A stretch of DNA of 64,000 bases, from NCBI GenBank assembly GCA_002862125.1, contig PHSP01000001.1, forward strand, positions 186,001-250,000, read 5' to 3'. Shown one piece after another: positions 51,382-62,305 of the stretch (within the stretch, counting starts at the first letter, position 1; every line of letters starts with the position of its first letter). The notes beneath the pieces are model-generated. The model was not told the origin of the DNA, searched no databases, and worked only from the letters and a program-made list of their open reading frames with translations. This stretch comes from Methylobacter sp. KS41. Lineage in GTDB: Bacteria > Pseudomonadota > Gammaproteobacteria > Methylococcales > Methylomonadaceae. Position numbers and translations under genes: made by a program.

Positions 51382-52854
51382 ATGTTTCTTCAGACAATTA
51401 AGCAATGGTTCATGGCATTGCCCCGGAAACTGCAATATGACTCGACACACGACCTGGTAAGCTGGGTATTTTTGCGTGGTTTAGCCCTGATCTATTTTTC
51501 TGCCTTTGCCTCGATGGCAGTGCAAATTCAGGGTTTGATCGGGGAAAACGGCATACTGCCCATACAGTTAAAACTGACGGAGTTGTCGTGGTTTTTTCCC
51601 GGCGATAAATTCAGTGTGTTTCCAACTCTATTTTGGCTCGATGCTTCGGACCCGGCGCTGACGGCCGTCTGCTTAGCCGGAATGGCGGCATCCGTTGTGT
51701 TGTTGCTCGCTGTTTTTGACAGAATAGCGTTAATACTCTGTTATTGCCTGTATTTATCAATTACCGTGGCAGGACAAGAGTTTACCGCTTTTCAATGGGA
51801 TACATTTTTGCTTGAAGCGGGATTTCTGGCGATATTTCTGACCTGGGGCTCGGAAATCATTGTATTTTTATACCGTTTTTTAATTGCCCGGTTCATGTTT
51901 ATGGGCGGCCTTGTCAAGCTGGTCAGCGGCGACCCTTCCTGGTTAAACCTGACGGCGTTAAGCTATCATTACCAAACCCAGCCCTTGCCCTCGCCGCTGG
52001 CTTATTACGCCTATTATTTGCCTCAATGGTTTAATAAATTTTGTGTTGCCGGCGTATTATTTATTGAAATTATTGTCCCGTTTTTTGTATTCCTGCCGCG
52101 GCGATTCCGCCTTTTCGCTGCCTGGAGCTTTATCATCTTGCAAAGCGGCATTATCCTTACCGGCAATTATAATTTCTTTAATCTGTTAACGATCCTGTTG
52201 TGTCTGTTCCTGTTCGATGACGAGGATTTTGAGAAAAGACTGCCGCCGAAACTTATTTCAGCGATCCGTCAGAAACGGCCCAACCCCGGCTTTATCGCCC
52301 ATGCCGCCGCCGCGACGTGGATGTGCGTGATATTTTTGACCTGTGCAACTTATATCTGGATTTACAATGTAAAACAGAAGCCTGATGCGCCATTCAATTC
52401 CCTGGCGCATATAACCTCAGCCTTTTCGGTAATCAATAATTACGGCCCCTTTGCCGTCATGACTAAGGAACGCCCTGAAATAATTGTGCAAGGTTCAATT
52501 AATGGCCGGAACTGGCGGACGTATCAATTTAAATATAAGCCGGTGAATTTGGATAAAAAGCTAAGCTGGAATATTCCTCATCAGCCCAGACTGGATTGGC
52601 AAATGTGGTTTGCGGCCCTGGATACGCCGGCGCAAAATCCCTGGTTTGCCAAGTTTATGCTGAAGTTGCTGGAAGGGTCGCCGCAAGTGTTGTCATTGCT
52701 GGCTGACAACCCGTTTCCGGAAAATCCGCCAGCCTATGTGCGCGCTTTATTATACCGCTATTTTTATACCACCCCTGAACAACGCGCAGCAACGGGACAA
52801 ATCTGGCAACGTGAATATCTTGGCGTCTATTACCGGCCGTCAGACAGTCACTAA
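51382..52854 (+). CDS. Lipase maturation factor (LMF1)-like membrane protein
   Basis: A 490-aa polytopic membrane protein. The N-terminal two thirds (WVFLRGLALIYFSAFASMAVQIQGLIGENGILP, TAFQWDTFLLEAGFLAIFL, RFLIARFMFMGGLVKLVSGDPSWLNLTALSYHYQTQPLPSPLAYYAYYLP) match the LMF1/DUF1222 family. The C-terminal soluble part (INGRNWRTYQFKYKPVNLDKK, PRLDWQMWFAAL) is also typical. In animals LMF1 helps lipases fold in the ER; in bacteria the role is not established. It may assist a secreted lipase or another envelope enzyme. No lipase is adjacent. Confidence 0.88.
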   Translation: MFLQTIKQWFMALPRKLQYDSTHDLVSWVFLRGLALIYFSAFASMAVQIQGLIGENGILPIQLKLTELSWFFPGDKFSVFPTLFWLDASDPALTAVCLAGMAASVVLLLAVFDRIALILCYCLYLSITVAGQEFTAFQWDTFLLEAGFLAIFLTWGSEIIVFLYRFLIARFMFMGGLVKLVSGDPSWLNLTALSYHYQTQPLPSPLAYYAYYLPQWFNKFCVAGVLFIEIIVPFFVFLPRRFRLFAAWSFIILQSGIILTGNYNFFNLLTILLCLFLFDDEDFEKRLPPKLISAIRQKRPNPGFIAHAAAATWMCVIFLTCATYIWIYNVKQKPDAPFNSLAHITSAFSVINNYGPFAVMTKERPEIIVQGSINGRNWRTYQFKYKPVNLDKKLSWNIPHQPRLDWQMWFAALDTPAQNPWFAKFMLKLLEGSPQVLSLLADNPFPENPPAYVRALLYRYFYTTPEQRAATGQIWQREYLGVYYRPSDSH

Positions 52855-52922
52855 CTTGTAAAAAATCAGGCCGCTGGCGCGGTTTTTCAGGGAGTAAATT
52901 TCATTTGGATTTTCCTGGCCTA

Positions 52923-53085
52923 GGAGCCTGTCGGATAGAAGCTATTTTTCACTCATGAGTGGATTTATAAAGGCATATATTGATAAAAACACACGTCTAA
53001 GTGTTGAAATTCTTCATGAAAACACATAGTTTAAAACTCAAAGCGGAACTTTTCTAATATCGATTCGCTAAGTCCGACAGACTCC
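52923..53085. mobile_element. 163-bp MITE, copy 2
   Basis: About 97% identical to the copy at 25181-25343, of equal length. Ends are GGAGCCTGTCGGA and TCCGACAGACTCC, flanked by TA on both sides. It lies in the 314-bp gap between the LMF1-like and NIF3-like genes. Confidence 0.88.
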
Positions 53086-53168
53086 TAGGCTGTGCTGACC
53101 GCCATTCCCCAAGCTGGGGACTTTGACTGCGAAGCTCTTGCTGCGTTTAAAATATTGCTCCATGCGTT

Positions 53169-53489
53169 TCACAAATCATCAAAAGTCAAAATCTTGTAAA
53201 CCTCATAAGCGGGCTCTTCATAAGGATGAACGTCAAGCAATGTCTGCACAACTTCCTTGATCGCAGCAGCGGCGCATACCATTTCCACCTTGTATTCCAT
53301 CACTTTTTCCAGCTGATTAACCTGTCCAAGAGCAGGCTTGCTACCGGCCAAAGGCCTGAATTGTCCTTCACCCCGTGTTTGCCAGCAGCATTGATCGTAA
53401 GCCTTATAATAGCCCGCGCCTTTTGCAAACAAGGCGCTTTTTAACCTCTCAAGATGAGATCCAGGAACATAAAAACTCAGTTTATACAT
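53169..53489 (-). CDS. NIF3/YqfO-type small protein
   Basis: A 106-aa protein matching the inserted CutA-like domain of NIF3 (YqfO) proteins: MYKLSFYVPGSHLERLKSALFAKGAGYYKAYDQCCWQTRGEGQFRPLAGSKPALG and C-terminal HPYEEPAYEVYKI. The start at 53489 is chosen because the homology begins with MYKLSFYVP; the upstream in-frame ATG at 53600 would run into recQ. Stand-alone versions are common in gammaproteobacteria; the function is unknown, perhaps metal-linked. It follows recQ by 16 bases and may be cotranscribed. Confidence 0.86.
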   Translation of the reverse strand: MYKLSFYVPGSHLERLKSALFAKGAGYYKAYDQCCWQTRGEGQFRPLAGSKPALGQVNQLEKVMEYKVEMVCAAAAIKEVVQTLLDVHPYEEPAYEVYKILTFDDL

Positions 53490-53505
53490 CGAGCTGTCAA
53501 CCTCG

Positions 53506-55668
53506 TTACGCAGTCTGATACTGCAAAGCTGCCCGCACGCAACGCAAAATACCGTAACTGTATTGCCCGTCAAACAATTCATAAACAGGCTTGAGCGCAT
53601 TCTGTTGTTCGTCTGGCAAACTTAAAATAGCTGCTTCGATCCGTTTGATTTCCGGCTCGGGCAGTTCCACGACCTCATTCAACACCAGCATTCCCTGCTC
53701 CAGGGCTTGCGAAAGATGATTATAAATGGTCTCCTCTTTATAACCCCGCTTTTGGGCGATTTGCTCCACGCTGAAGCCCAGTTTGAATAAATCCGCCGAT
53801 TCCGTCACCGTATGCTGAGCCTTGTGACTACCCTCATAGTCGCTGATGACAGCTAAAAATTGATCCGCATAAAGCTTGAGTTTTTGCTCGCCAACACCCG
53901 GCAATAAGGCCATTTGCTGACGATTGGCCGGTCTGGCTTCGAGAATGGCCATCAAGGTTGCGTCATGAAAGATAATGTAGGGAGGGACATCCTGGGCATC
54001 GGCAATTTCACGGCGTTTGGCGCGTAAAGCGTCCCAAAGCGCGGCGTTGCCATCGCTCTTGCTGGCCGGTCTGGTTGAGCCTTTTTTACCGGACCTGGAT
54101 TTTTCGGGCTTTATATCCTTGCGTAATATAAGTTGTTGTTCGCCTCGCAGAATCGGGCGGCACGCATCGGTGAGCTGCAACACGCCGAAATGATCAAAAT
54201 TGACTGAAACCAGGCCGCGTGCGACTAACTGCCTGAATACCGAAGACCATTGCCGCTCATCCAGTTCCTTGCCTATGCCGAAAGTGGATTGTTTATCGTG
54301 GGCGGAACTGACAATCCGCTCGGTCAGTTTGCCGCGCAATACATCGATCAAATAGCCCACGCCGAACCGTTGTCCGGTGCGATAGATGGTGGATAACGCC
54401 TGCTGCGCAACGAGGGTTCCATCCCACGTTTTTACAGTTTCCAGGCAGGTGTCGCAATTATTGCATGGCTGTTCAAGATGATCGCCAAAATAATTCAACA
54501 AAGCCTGTCTCCTGCAGTGCACCTGCTCGCATAATGCCAGCATGGCGTCGAGTTTATGCAGTTCTAGCCGTTTATGAGCTTCGTCGGCGTTGGAATCCGC
54601 CAGCATCCGGCGCAGCGTGATGACATCCTGCAAGCCATAGGCCATCCAGGCATTAGCAGGCAAACCGTCACGCCCTGCCCTGCCCGTTTCCTGGTAATAG
54701 GCTTCAACGCTTTTAGGTAAATCCAGATGAGCGACAAAACGCACGTTGGGTTTATCGATGCCCATGCCAAAAGCTATGGTAGCAACAATTACCAGGCCGT
54801 CTTCCATTAAAAACCTGTGTTGATGCCGGTACCGTAAATCACCAGGCATGCCTGCGTGATAAGCCAAGGCATTAACGCCTTTACTTCTTAGCCATTCGGC
54901 GGTTTCATCCACTTTATTACGCGATAAACAATAAACGATGCCGGAGTCCCCGGCATGTTCAGCAAGAATGAAATCAATTAATTGTTGACGGGCATTTTGT
55001 TTCTGGACGATACGGTAACGGATATTGGGGCGATCAAAACTACTGAGAAAAAGCGGGGCTTGCTCCAGATTTAAGCGTTGAATGATTTCCTGCCGGGTTT
55101 TCTCGTCCGCGGTTGCCGTCAGGGCTATACGGGGAACATCAGGAAATTGCTCATGCAACATGGAAAGCTGCAAATAATCGGCCCGAAAATCATGTCCCCA
55201 CTGAGACACGCAATGCGCTTCATCAATCGCAAAAAGGGCAATTCTGATTCTGGCAAACAAGGCTAAAGTCCGGCCCGAAGCCAGCCGTTCCGGCGCAATG
55301 TACAGTAAATCCAGTTCGTTATTAAGCAATTGCCGCTCAATGGCTCGCACATCTTCCAGGGATAAAGTGGAATTCAGAAATGCCGCTTTTACGCCCAGCT
55401 GTAGTAAAGCGCTCACCTGATCCTGCATCAAGGCGATCAGCGGAGAAATAACGATGCCAATCCCTGGCCTGATCAAGGCAGGGATCTGGTAGCATAACGA
55501 CTTTCCGCCGCCTGTCGGCATTAATACCAAGGCATCCCGCCCGGCTAATAGTTGCTCAATGACTTCCAGTTGCCGGCCTCTAAAACTATCATAGCCAAAA
55601 ACGGCCTTTAGTATTTCAATGGGCTTCTTATTCACCGCTTCTCCCGCGCTACGATAATATTTCTTCAA
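53506..55668 (-). CDS. recQ: ATP-dependent DNA helicase RecQ
   Basis: A 720-aa 3'-5' helicase of recombination and repair. The N-terminal helicase core has Walker A in [16 protein letters not shown], the box [16 protein letters not shown], and motif [12 protein letters not shown]. An RQC zinc site ([29 protein letters not shown]) follows, then an HRDC domain (about 530-610). The last ~100 residues add a helix-turn-helix segment ([26 protein letters not shown]), making it longer than E. coli RecQ (609 aa). Confidence 0.96.
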   Translation of the reverse strand: MKKYYRSAGEAVNKKPIEILKAVFGYDSFRGRQLEVIEQLLAGRDALVLMPTGGGKSLCYQIPALIRPGIGIVISPLIALMQDQVSALLQLGVKAAFLNSTLSLEDVRAIERQLLNNELDLLYIAPERLASGRTLALFARIRIALFAIDEAHCVSQWGHDFRADYLQLSMLHEQFPDVPRIALTATADEKTRQEIIQRLNLEQAPLFLSSFDRPNIRYRIVQKQNARQQLIDFILAEHAGDSGIVYCLSRNKVDETAEWLRSKGVNALAYHAGMPGDLRYRHQHRFLMEDGLVIVATIAFGMGIDKPNVRFVAHLDLPKSVEAYYQETGRAGRDGLPANAWMAYGLQDVITLRRMLADSNADEAHKRLELHKLDAMLALCEQVHCRRQALLNYFGDHLEQPCNNCDTCLETVKTWDGTLVAQQALSTIYRTGQRFGVGYLIDVLRGKLTERIVSSAHDKQSTFGIGKELDERQWSSVFRQLVARGLVSVNFDHFGVLQLTDACRPILRGEQQLILRKDIKPEKSRSGKKGSTRPASKSDGNAALWDALRAKRREIADAQDVPPYIIFHDATLMAILEARPANRQQMALLPGVGEQKLKLYADQFLAVISDYEGSHKAQHTVTESADLFKLGFSVEQIAQKRGYKEETIYNHLSQALEQGMLVLNEVVELPEPEIKRIEAAILSLPDEQQNALKPVYELFDGQYSYGILRCVRAALQYQTA

Positions 55669-55729
55669 TCGGTTAAACCCTTTATAATAAATAGATTATA
55701 CAGGACCGCAGGGAACACACGCCCAATCT

Positions 55730-57316
55730 ATGACCTATTTTACTAATAAGCTTACTACGCGCTTGGATCAACTTCTGGCAAACGGCCATCAATATCTGCT
55801 CTGCGGAGGGCTTAAAGGAGTTGAAAAGGAAAGTCTTCGTCTCGCCAACGACGGTTGTATCGCCGGAACCCCCCACCCCGCCGCATTAGGATCAGCACTT
55901 ACGCATCCCTATATCACCACGGACTATTCTGAAGCGCTGATCGAATTAATTACCCCGCCGTTTGCCGATGCAAGAGACTCGCTGGATTATCTGCATAAAC
56001 TTCACCAGTTTGTTTACAATTATCTGGACAATGAAATATTACTAAGCACCAGCATGCCCTGTGGCATTGATGGTGATGAAAGTATTCCCATTGCCGAATA
56101 CGGATTATCCAATATAGGCCGTATGAAGCATATTTACCGGCATGGCTTATGGCATCGCTACGGGAGAACCATGCAGTCCATTGCGGGTATCCATTTTAAT
56201 TATTCAGTGCCCGAAACTTTATGGGTAGCTTTACACCAGCAAGAAAACAGTCAATTGAGCCTTGAGCAATTCAGGTCGGAATCGTACTTCGATTTGATCA
56301 GAAACTTTCAGCGGCTAGGCTGGCTGATACTTTATTTATTCGGCGCATCGCCGGCCATTTGTAAAAGCTTCTTCAATAGCCGTCCTGGGTTGATGGCACA
56401 ATTTGAAGAATTCGGCCAGGACACGCTTTATCACCCCTACGCAACCTCATTACGCATGAGTGATATAGGCTATAAAAGTAAAAATCAGGCGAACCTGAAA
56501 ATCGATTACAACTCTTTAGCCGGCTATGTTGAAAGCCTGAGTAAAGCCATTGAGACACCGTATCCTGACTATGAAAAAATCGGCGTGCTTGTTAATGGTG
56601 AATACCGGCAGCTTAACTGTAATATCCTGCAAATTGAAAACGAGTTTTATAGCACTATCCGGCCCAAACAGATTATCAACTCCGGCGAAAAACCCACATT
56701 GGCCCTCAAAAAACGGGGCGTCCGCTATATTGAAATACGCTCTCTTGATCTCGACGTGCTTAACCCCATCGGCATAGATGAAGCGAAAACCCGTTTTATA
56801 GAAGCGCTTTTGCTCACCTGTTTGCTCAAAGACAGCCCTGGAATTTCAGACCAGGATCATCAAGTTAATAATGCCAATCAATTGATGGTTGCAAATTTTG
56901 GCAGAAGGCCAGGCCTGGAACTCGATCAAGGCAAGCAAAAAATTCCATTGCGGGACTGGGCCGCGGAAATCCTTGAATCCATGCAGCCGGTCTGCGCCAC
57001 TCTTGATGGAGAGGATGCAAGCAAACCTTATAGCTCCGCCCTGGCGCAACAGCAGTCATTAATCCAAAATCCGGATTTAACCCCATCAGCGAGAATACTG
57101 GAGTGCATGACTCAAACCCGGCAACCCTTTAGCGGTTTTGCATTAAATAAGTCGTTCGAGCATGCCCGGTATTTCAACGCCAATAAACTTGATAAAGTCC
57201 ATAGACAAGGGTTTGACGAGATGGCTGAGTTGTCCCTGGCCAAACAGCAAGAAATTGAAAATACAGGACAAATCCCTTTCGATGATTTCCTGAAACAGTA
57301 TTTTTCACAAAAATAG
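55730..57316 (+). CDS. gshA: Glutamate--cysteine ligase
   Basis: A 528-aa enzyme making gamma-glutamylcysteine, the first step to glutathione. It has the proteobacterial type I pattern: KGVEKESLRL near the N-terminus, YITTDYSEALIELITPP, AGIHFNYSVPE and RGVRYIEIRSLDLDVLNPIGID. The length equals E. coli GshA (518) within a few residues. It is divergent from recQ. Glutathione also links to formaldehyde detoxification in methylotrophs; no such genes adjoin. Confidence 0.96.
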   Translation: MTYFTNKLTTRLDQLLANGHQYLLCGGLKGVEKESLRLANDGCIAGTPHPAALGSALTHPYITTDYSEALIELITPPFADARDSLDYLHKLHQFVYNYLDNEILLSTSMPCGIDGDESIPIAEYGLSNIGRMKHIYRHGLWHRYGRTMQSIAGIHFNYSVPETLWVALHQQENSQLSLEQFRSESYFDLIRNFQRLGWLILYLFGASPAICKSFFNSRPGLMAQFEEFGQDTLYHPYATSLRMSDIGYKSKNQANLKIDYNSLAGYVESLSKAIETPYPDYEKIGVLVNGEYRQLNCNILQIENEFYSTIRPKQIINSGEKPTLALKKRGVRYIEIRSLDLDVLNPIGIDEAKTRFIEALLLTCLLKDSPGISDQDHQVNNANQLMVANFGRRPGLELDQGKQKIPLRDWAAEILESMQPVCATLDGEDASKPYSSALAQQQSLIQNPDLTPSARILECMTQTRQPFSGFALNKSFEHARYFNANKLDKVHRQGFDEMAELSLAKQQEIENTGQIPFDDFLKQYFSQK

Positions 57317-57438
57317 AATCTTTATCGCCGCAACGTCCCGAAGAACTCAGAGAAAAATAGAGTTATCTGGCCATTCAAGTTGCAGATAACGGCTCCACTC
57401 ACAGTCTCCGGGAACTTAGAACAAGGAATACAAATCAC

Positions 57439-58161
57439 ATGACACCATTGGATATTCAGCACTTACAGACCGCACTCGCCGGTAAAAACCCGCGCGCAAT
57501 ACTTAAAAAGGCGCTGGAGCTGTTTGATAATATTGCAATTTCCTTCAGCGGCGCGGAAGATGTTGTGCTGATCGACATGGCTGTTAAAATCAGAAAAGAC
57601 ATCCGGGTTTTCTCACTGGATACTGGACGCCTGCATCCGGAAACCTACCGCTTTATAGAAAAAGTCAGAAAACATTACCAGATAACCATTGAAATATTAA
57701 CGCCGGACAGAGACCTGCTCGATAGTTTTGTGAAAGAGAAAGGCCTGTTCAGCTTTTATGAGGATGGCCACCTGGAATGCTGTGGCATTCGAAAAGTTGA
57801 ACCGTTAAAACGTAAACTGGCTCATGTTGATGCCTGGATTACCGGTCAACGCAGAGACCAAAACCTGGAAACTCGACAGGACATTCCTGAAGTGCAGATA
57901 GACACTGCATTTTCCACCCCAAGCCATCCATTAATTAAATTTAATCCCTTATTAAACTGGAGCTCAGCACAAGTTTGGGATTATATTGAAGCCTATCAGG
58001 CGCCATATAATGAATTACATGAAAAGGGCTTTATCAGCATTGGCTGCGAACCGTGCACCCGTGCAGTTCTGCCCAATCAACCTGAGCGGGCGGGACGCTG
58101 GTGGTGGGAGTCAGAAGCCAAAAAGGAATGCGGACTGCATGCTGGAAATTTAAAAACGTGA
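57439..58161 (+). CDS. cysH: Assimilatory APS reductase (CysH, iron-sulfur type)
   Basis: A 240-aa reductase giving sulfite from adenylyl sulfate. The PP-loop-like segment is [15 protein letters not shown]. Two cysteine pairs, [16 protein letters not shown] and GCEPCTRAV, form the [4Fe-4S] site that marks the APS-reducing type; PAPS reductases lack it. The catalytic Cys lies in the C-terminal KKECGLH. It begins 122 bases after gshA in the same direction, linking sulfate assimilation with glutathione synthesis. Confidence 0.93.
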   Translation: MTPLDIQHLQTALAGKNPRAILKKALELFDNIAISFSGAEDVVLIDMAVKIRKDIRVFSLDTGRLHPETYRFIEKVRKHYQITIEILTPDRDLLDSFVKEKGLFSFYEDGHLECCGIRKVEPLKRKLAHVDAWITGQRRDQNLETRQDIPEVQIDTAFSTPSHPLIKFNPLLNWSSAQVWDYIEAYQAPYNELHEKGFISIGCEPCTRAVLPNQPERAGRWWWESEAKKECGLHAGNLKT

Positions 58162-58478
58162 TCGCTAATACACTTGCCAAATTTGCTGTGTACTTTGGAA
58201 GCGCTGCCGCTAAGAAAAGAGTTTACAAATAAATGCCGGCGCCTGATGAAACCCTCGTTTTCTGAATCCCAATGCTATTAGCGCTCTGAAGTTAAACAGT
58301 ATCGGATAAGCGCAATATCGCCATTACAGCTAGCGAAAAACCAGGGCGGCAGCATCTCGAAGCCAAGTTCTAAGAGAGTACATTACGTTAGGTTCATGCA
58401 TACCCATTGATAAAGTCAAATAACCCGGGCCGGAAATGCCGATGTTTACTGGCCTTATGGATAATGTTTGCAGGAGAC
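58162..58478. other. Intergenic, 317 bp, nothing recognised
   Basis: This lies between the convergent cysH and mgtA genes. No clear terminator hairpin, RNA or gene remnant is seen. Confidence 0.45.
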
Positions 58479-61241
58479 TCAGTTATACCCATACTTTCTG
58501 ACAAACCAGGTTTTCACCAGTTGAGTAAGCACGCAATAGCCGGTTAAAAATAATCCTAGCCATAGAAAGTATTCAGCAGGTAGAGGAACAAACCCTAGTT
58601 CAAAGGCGATCGGCGAGAACGGAAGATAGAGGGCAATTGCCATAACAGTTAGGGTAATCAGTAGCATAGGAAAAGCCGGCCGACTTTGCAAAAAGGGGAT
58701 TTTGGGGGTGCGGATGATATGCACAATCAAGGTCTGGGTCATCAGGCTTTCCACGAACCAGCCTGTTTGAAAGAGAGCTTGCTGATCGACGGTATTGGCT
58801 TTAAAAACAAACCACATCAACGCATAAGTCGCGTAGTCGAAAATTGAGCTGATTGGACCGATAAGCAGCATGAACTTCTGAATATCGCCAACTAGCCATT
58901 TCCTTGGTTTGGTTAGATATTCTTTATCGACATTGTCAAAAGGAATGCCTGTTTGGGAGAAGTCATAGAGCAGATTATTTAACAAGATTTGCACAGGCTG
59001 CATCGGCAGAAACGGCAGCAATGCGCTGGCGCCCAAAACGCTAAACATGTTACCAAAGTTTGAGCTGGCGCCCATTTTGATGTATTTAACAATATTACCA
59101 AACGTTTTACGACCTTCTAAAATCCCTGCTTCCAGTACCAATAAGCTTTTTTCCAACAAAATAATATCAGCGGATTCTTTGGCAATATCCACAGCCGTAT
59201 CCACGGATATACCGACATCCGCTTCTCGAAGCGCCGCCGCATCATTGATGCCATCGCCCATGAATCCGACAATGTGGCCTTTCTGCCGCAGCACATGAAT
59301 AATTCTGGATTTTTGTAGCGGCGATAACTTGGCAAAAATGGTTGTGGATTCAGCCAGTCCGGCGAGTTCTTCATCGGAGAGGATTTCAATTTCATTGCCC
59401 AATAGCGTTTTTTGAACAGCCAGTCCGACATCTTTACAAGTCTTTTGGGCGATAATGGCGTTGTCACCCGTCAACACTTTTACCTGAACGCCACCGCTTT
59501 TGAGCGCAGCGATTGCAGTGGCGGCGGAGTCCTTGGGCGGATCTAGAAACACAACCAAGCCCAACAAAATTAAACTGTGCTCATCAGCAACGGAGTAACT
59601 GCGCTGTTCAAGCGGCAGTTCTTTGTAAGCCACTGCGATTACCCGCAGCCCATCTTCGTTAAGCTCCTGATTTAACCGGGTGACTTGTTCCAGAATTGAT
59701 GTTTCGACCGGCAAAATCTGCCCATTGGTTTTGACCTGAGTACAAACCTGGAGAATTTCTTCAACGGCGCCTTTGCAAATCAACTCATGGTGGTGATTTT
59801 CTTCTTCAATCACCACGGACATACGACGACGCATGAAATCGAACGGAATTTCATCAATTTTGCGAAACGCCTTTTCAAGTTTTAAGGAGTCATGGAGTTC
59901 AATATGCTCAAGAACGGCCACATCCAGCAGATTCTTTAAGCCTGTCTGGTAAAAGCTATTGAGAAAGGCAAACTCCAGGACTTCTTCGTTTTCGTTGCCG
60001 TAAATATCCAGATGCATTTCCAGAACAATTCTGTCCTGAGTGAGAGTGCCGGTTTTATCGGTACACAGAATATCCATTGCCCCAAAGTTTTGAATGGCAT
60101 CGATATTCTTGACGATCACTTTTTTGTTAGACATGGCGAGTGCGCCACGGCCTAAGTTTGCCGTCACAATCATCGGCAACATCTCTGGGGTTAAGCCCAC
60201 TGCCACAGAAAGTGCGAAGAAAAATGCCTCGGTCCAATTGCCTTTGATGAAGCCATTGATCAAAAAAACTACCGGAGCCATTACCAGCATAAAGCGCAGC
60301 AGCAGGAAGCTGACATCACTGATGCCCTTATCGAAGCTTGTGACGGTCTTGTGAGCGACGATGGTTTTTGCCAACGAACCCAGGTAGGTATTGCCGCCGG
60401 TTTCGATAACGACGGCAGTGCCTGCGCCACTGATGACACTGGTGCCCAAGAAGCACAGATTGGTCAGCTCCAGCGGGTTTTGGACTTGTAACTGATCACC
60501 GGACAAAGTGGCGTGTTTCTCAACAGGCAGCGACTCACCGGTTAAAGTGCCTTGGCTGACAAATAAATCCTTAGATGCAATCAATCGCACATCTGCAGGA
60601 ATCATATCTCCGGCAGACAGGAAAACCACATCGCCGGGAACTAGAAGTTTAATGGGAATTTCCTGTTTATCCGGGACATCAAGATTTAGCGTTAATCCCA
60701 TGTCCAGCGCCAGGCCAGGCGATATATCTTTACGGGGATCTTTCCGGCTGACTGTAGCTGTGGTATGCACCATTTCCCGCAGTTTTTCAGCAGCCTGGCT
60801 GGAGCGGAATTCCTGAGAAAAGCGCAGGACCACACTGAAAACTACCATACTGAAAATAATGACAGCTGCTTTGATATCTTCAGTTATCAAGGATATGGCT
60901 GCCAGTGTCATTAATAATATGACAAATGGATTTTGAAAGGTCTTCAAAAATTGAATGTACCACTTAAGCGGTTTTTCATGGGCAATTTCATTTAGTCCCG
61001 TTTTGTCCCGCCGCAGATTCGACTGGAGCTCGCTTAACCCTTCGGAAGAAGTATTTAGCGACTCCAATACCGCTTCGACATTGTTTTGGGCAATTTGAAT
61101 GAGTTTTACCGGAATTAATGGAGCAACAGAAGTGGCGATATGGAGTTGAGCATCAGATTTCCCCTTCCATCCCCACATACGCCGGAATACCATTTTATTT
61201 TGGGAATTAGGTTTTATGGCCATCGCCGTGAAAAACTCCAT
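58479..61241 (-). CDS. mgtA: Magnesium-translocating P-type ATPase
   Basis: A 920-aa P3B-type inner-membrane pump importing Mg2+. Motifs in order: TLTGESLPVEKH (actuator domain), GLTPEMLPMIV (membrane helix 4), the phosphorylation site DILCTDKTGTLTQD, VKVLTGDN and MGDGINDAAALREADVGISV. Ten membrane segments are expected and the C-terminal helices are present. The length fits MgtA/MgtB. The first ~45 residues are unusual and the true start may be one of the internal ATGs (MAIKPN or MVFRRM). No mgtL-type leader peptide is evident upstream. Confidence 0.95.
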   Translation of the reverse strand: MEFFTAMAIKPNSQNKMVFRRMWGWKGKSDAQLHIATSVAPLIPVKLIQIAQNNVEAVLESLNTSSEGLSELQSNLRRDKTGLNEIAHEKPLKWYIQFLKTFQNPFVILLMTLAAISLITEDIKAAVIIFSMVVFSVVLRFSQEFRSSQAAEKLREMVHTTATVSRKDPRKDISPGLALDMGLTLNLDVPDKQEIPIKLLVPGDVVFLSAGDMIPADVRLIASKDLFVSQGTLTGESLPVEKHATLSGDQLQVQNPLELTNLCFLGTSVISGAGTAVVIETGGNTYLGSLAKTIVAHKTVTSFDKGISDVSFLLLRFMLVMAPVVFLINGFIKGNWTEAFFFALSVAVGLTPEMLPMIVTANLGRGALAMSNKKVIVKNIDAIQNFGAMDILCTDKTGTLTQDRIVLEMHLDIYGNENEEVLEFAFLNSFYQTGLKNLLDVAVLEHIELHDSLKLEKAFRKIDEIPFDFMRRRMSVVIEEENHHHELICKGAVEEILQVCTQVKTNGQILPVETSILEQVTRLNQELNEDGLRVIAVAYKELPLEQRSYSVADEHSLILLGLVVFLDPPKDSAATAIAALKSGGVQVKVLTGDNAIIAQKTCKDVGLAVQKTLLGNEIEILSDEELAGLAESTTIFAKLSPLQKSRIIHVLRQKGHIVGFMGDGINDAAALREADVGISVDTAVDIAKESADIILLEKSLLVLEAGILEGRKTFGNIVKYIKMGASSNFGNMFSVLGASALLPFLPMQPVQILLNNLLYDFSQTGIPFDNVDKEYLTKPRKWLVGDIQKFMLLIGPISSIFDYATYALMWFVFKANTVDQQALFQTGWFVESLMTQTLIVHIIRTPKIPFLQSRPAFPMLLITLTVMAIALYLPFSPIAFELGFVPLPAEYFLWLGLFLTGYCVLTQLVKTWFVRKYGYN

Positions 61242-62235
61242 CTAGTTGAATAGGTAAGATCATGCCAGATTGCTGGCTCTTAATCTAATAATCTCTCGCG
61301 AGCTAACGGGCCTATTATATAGGCAAGCCTACCCGGCTAAATGTGACAATTGCCGGCTGACTTTAGGTGTTTTATCCAGACCCCAATACCTAAAGGAAGT
61401 CTCGGCATGCGGCAAATCACTGCTTTGAACCATATCCACCACTCCGTTTTCAACGGGTAATACCGCCACACCGCTTTCATGAAAGCTGGCAAGGCAAAGA
61501 GCATCGGACTAGCGACAGCTCTGAAAGCAACCGCCAGTTCTTGACGCAGCAAACCCTGGCACAGATTCTTGTTTTTGTATCATGCGAGTAGTTATCCGAG
61601 CGCACTCGCCAATGCAAAATATCCTAAAGATAAAAGTGCTCGCCAAGCCTGACTGGAAGATCGCTCATCAACTGAAACACAAAGCGGGGCTGCCGAAGCG
61701 CTTTATAATGAAATGGCGGCGTTACAAGCACGAAAAAGCACCCCAACATCCCCGGAAAAAGCTGGCTGCTGACATTCTAAAGTTCACGGGCATTAGTTTT
61801 AACGGCTTAAGGAAATGGACACAGTTTTGGCAAAAAACAAATCTCTTTGACATCTCTTCATCCGCGGTTGCTTTAAATTGAGGATGCACCCGTCTGAACA
61901 AACAGCTGACGGCGATGGATACTGTTAGTTTCGTTGAATTGGGTTTCCAGCCATTGCCCGAATCGGGCTGCGCATCACTGCGAGATCCTTGAAACAGGTC
62001 ACAATTATTATAGATTTGATCAGCGGAAGAAGATCAGAGGGACGCAATAACCTTATGCATCAACCGGACAATTTTCAGCGCTTTTTTACTGGTCAAATCT
62101 GAATGCTGATTGAAATCCCGGGCCTGCTTGAACAAGCCGGTCTTCCTCTTTAACTTTCTCAAACCAAAGACGGGGGAACGCCCACTGGATTTTACAAAAA
62201 GCCATAATAAACTTTTAACGCACTATACTGGATAA
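61242..62235. other. About 1 kb without a recognised gene
   Basis: Short open frames exist (61582-61881 plus, basic, 99 aa; 61337-61552 minus), but neither resembles a known protein nor has a convincing ribosome-binding site. The stretch may be decayed accessory DNA. The minus-strand reading near 62100-62200 (WFEKVKEEDRLVQAG) could be a coding remnant. Confidence 0.45.
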
Positions 62236-62270
62236 TAAAAAACCCGCTAAGCCATATAACTTGCGGGTTT
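62236..62270 (-). terminator. Terminator after panD
   Basis: On the minus strand AAACCCGC (plus 62263-62270) pairs with GCGGGTTT (plus 62240-62247), followed by a T-run. It lies 36 bases after the panD stop. The block closely matches 1391-1424. Confidence 0.75.
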
Positions 62271-62305
62271 CTATATATACTTCGTTGAATCTCGATGAAT
62301 CGTTG

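Noticed and set aside
61582-61881. 99-aa basic open frame
   Set aside because: Lys/Arg-rich, without recognisable family or ribosome-binding site; reported only as part of the uncharacterised stretch.
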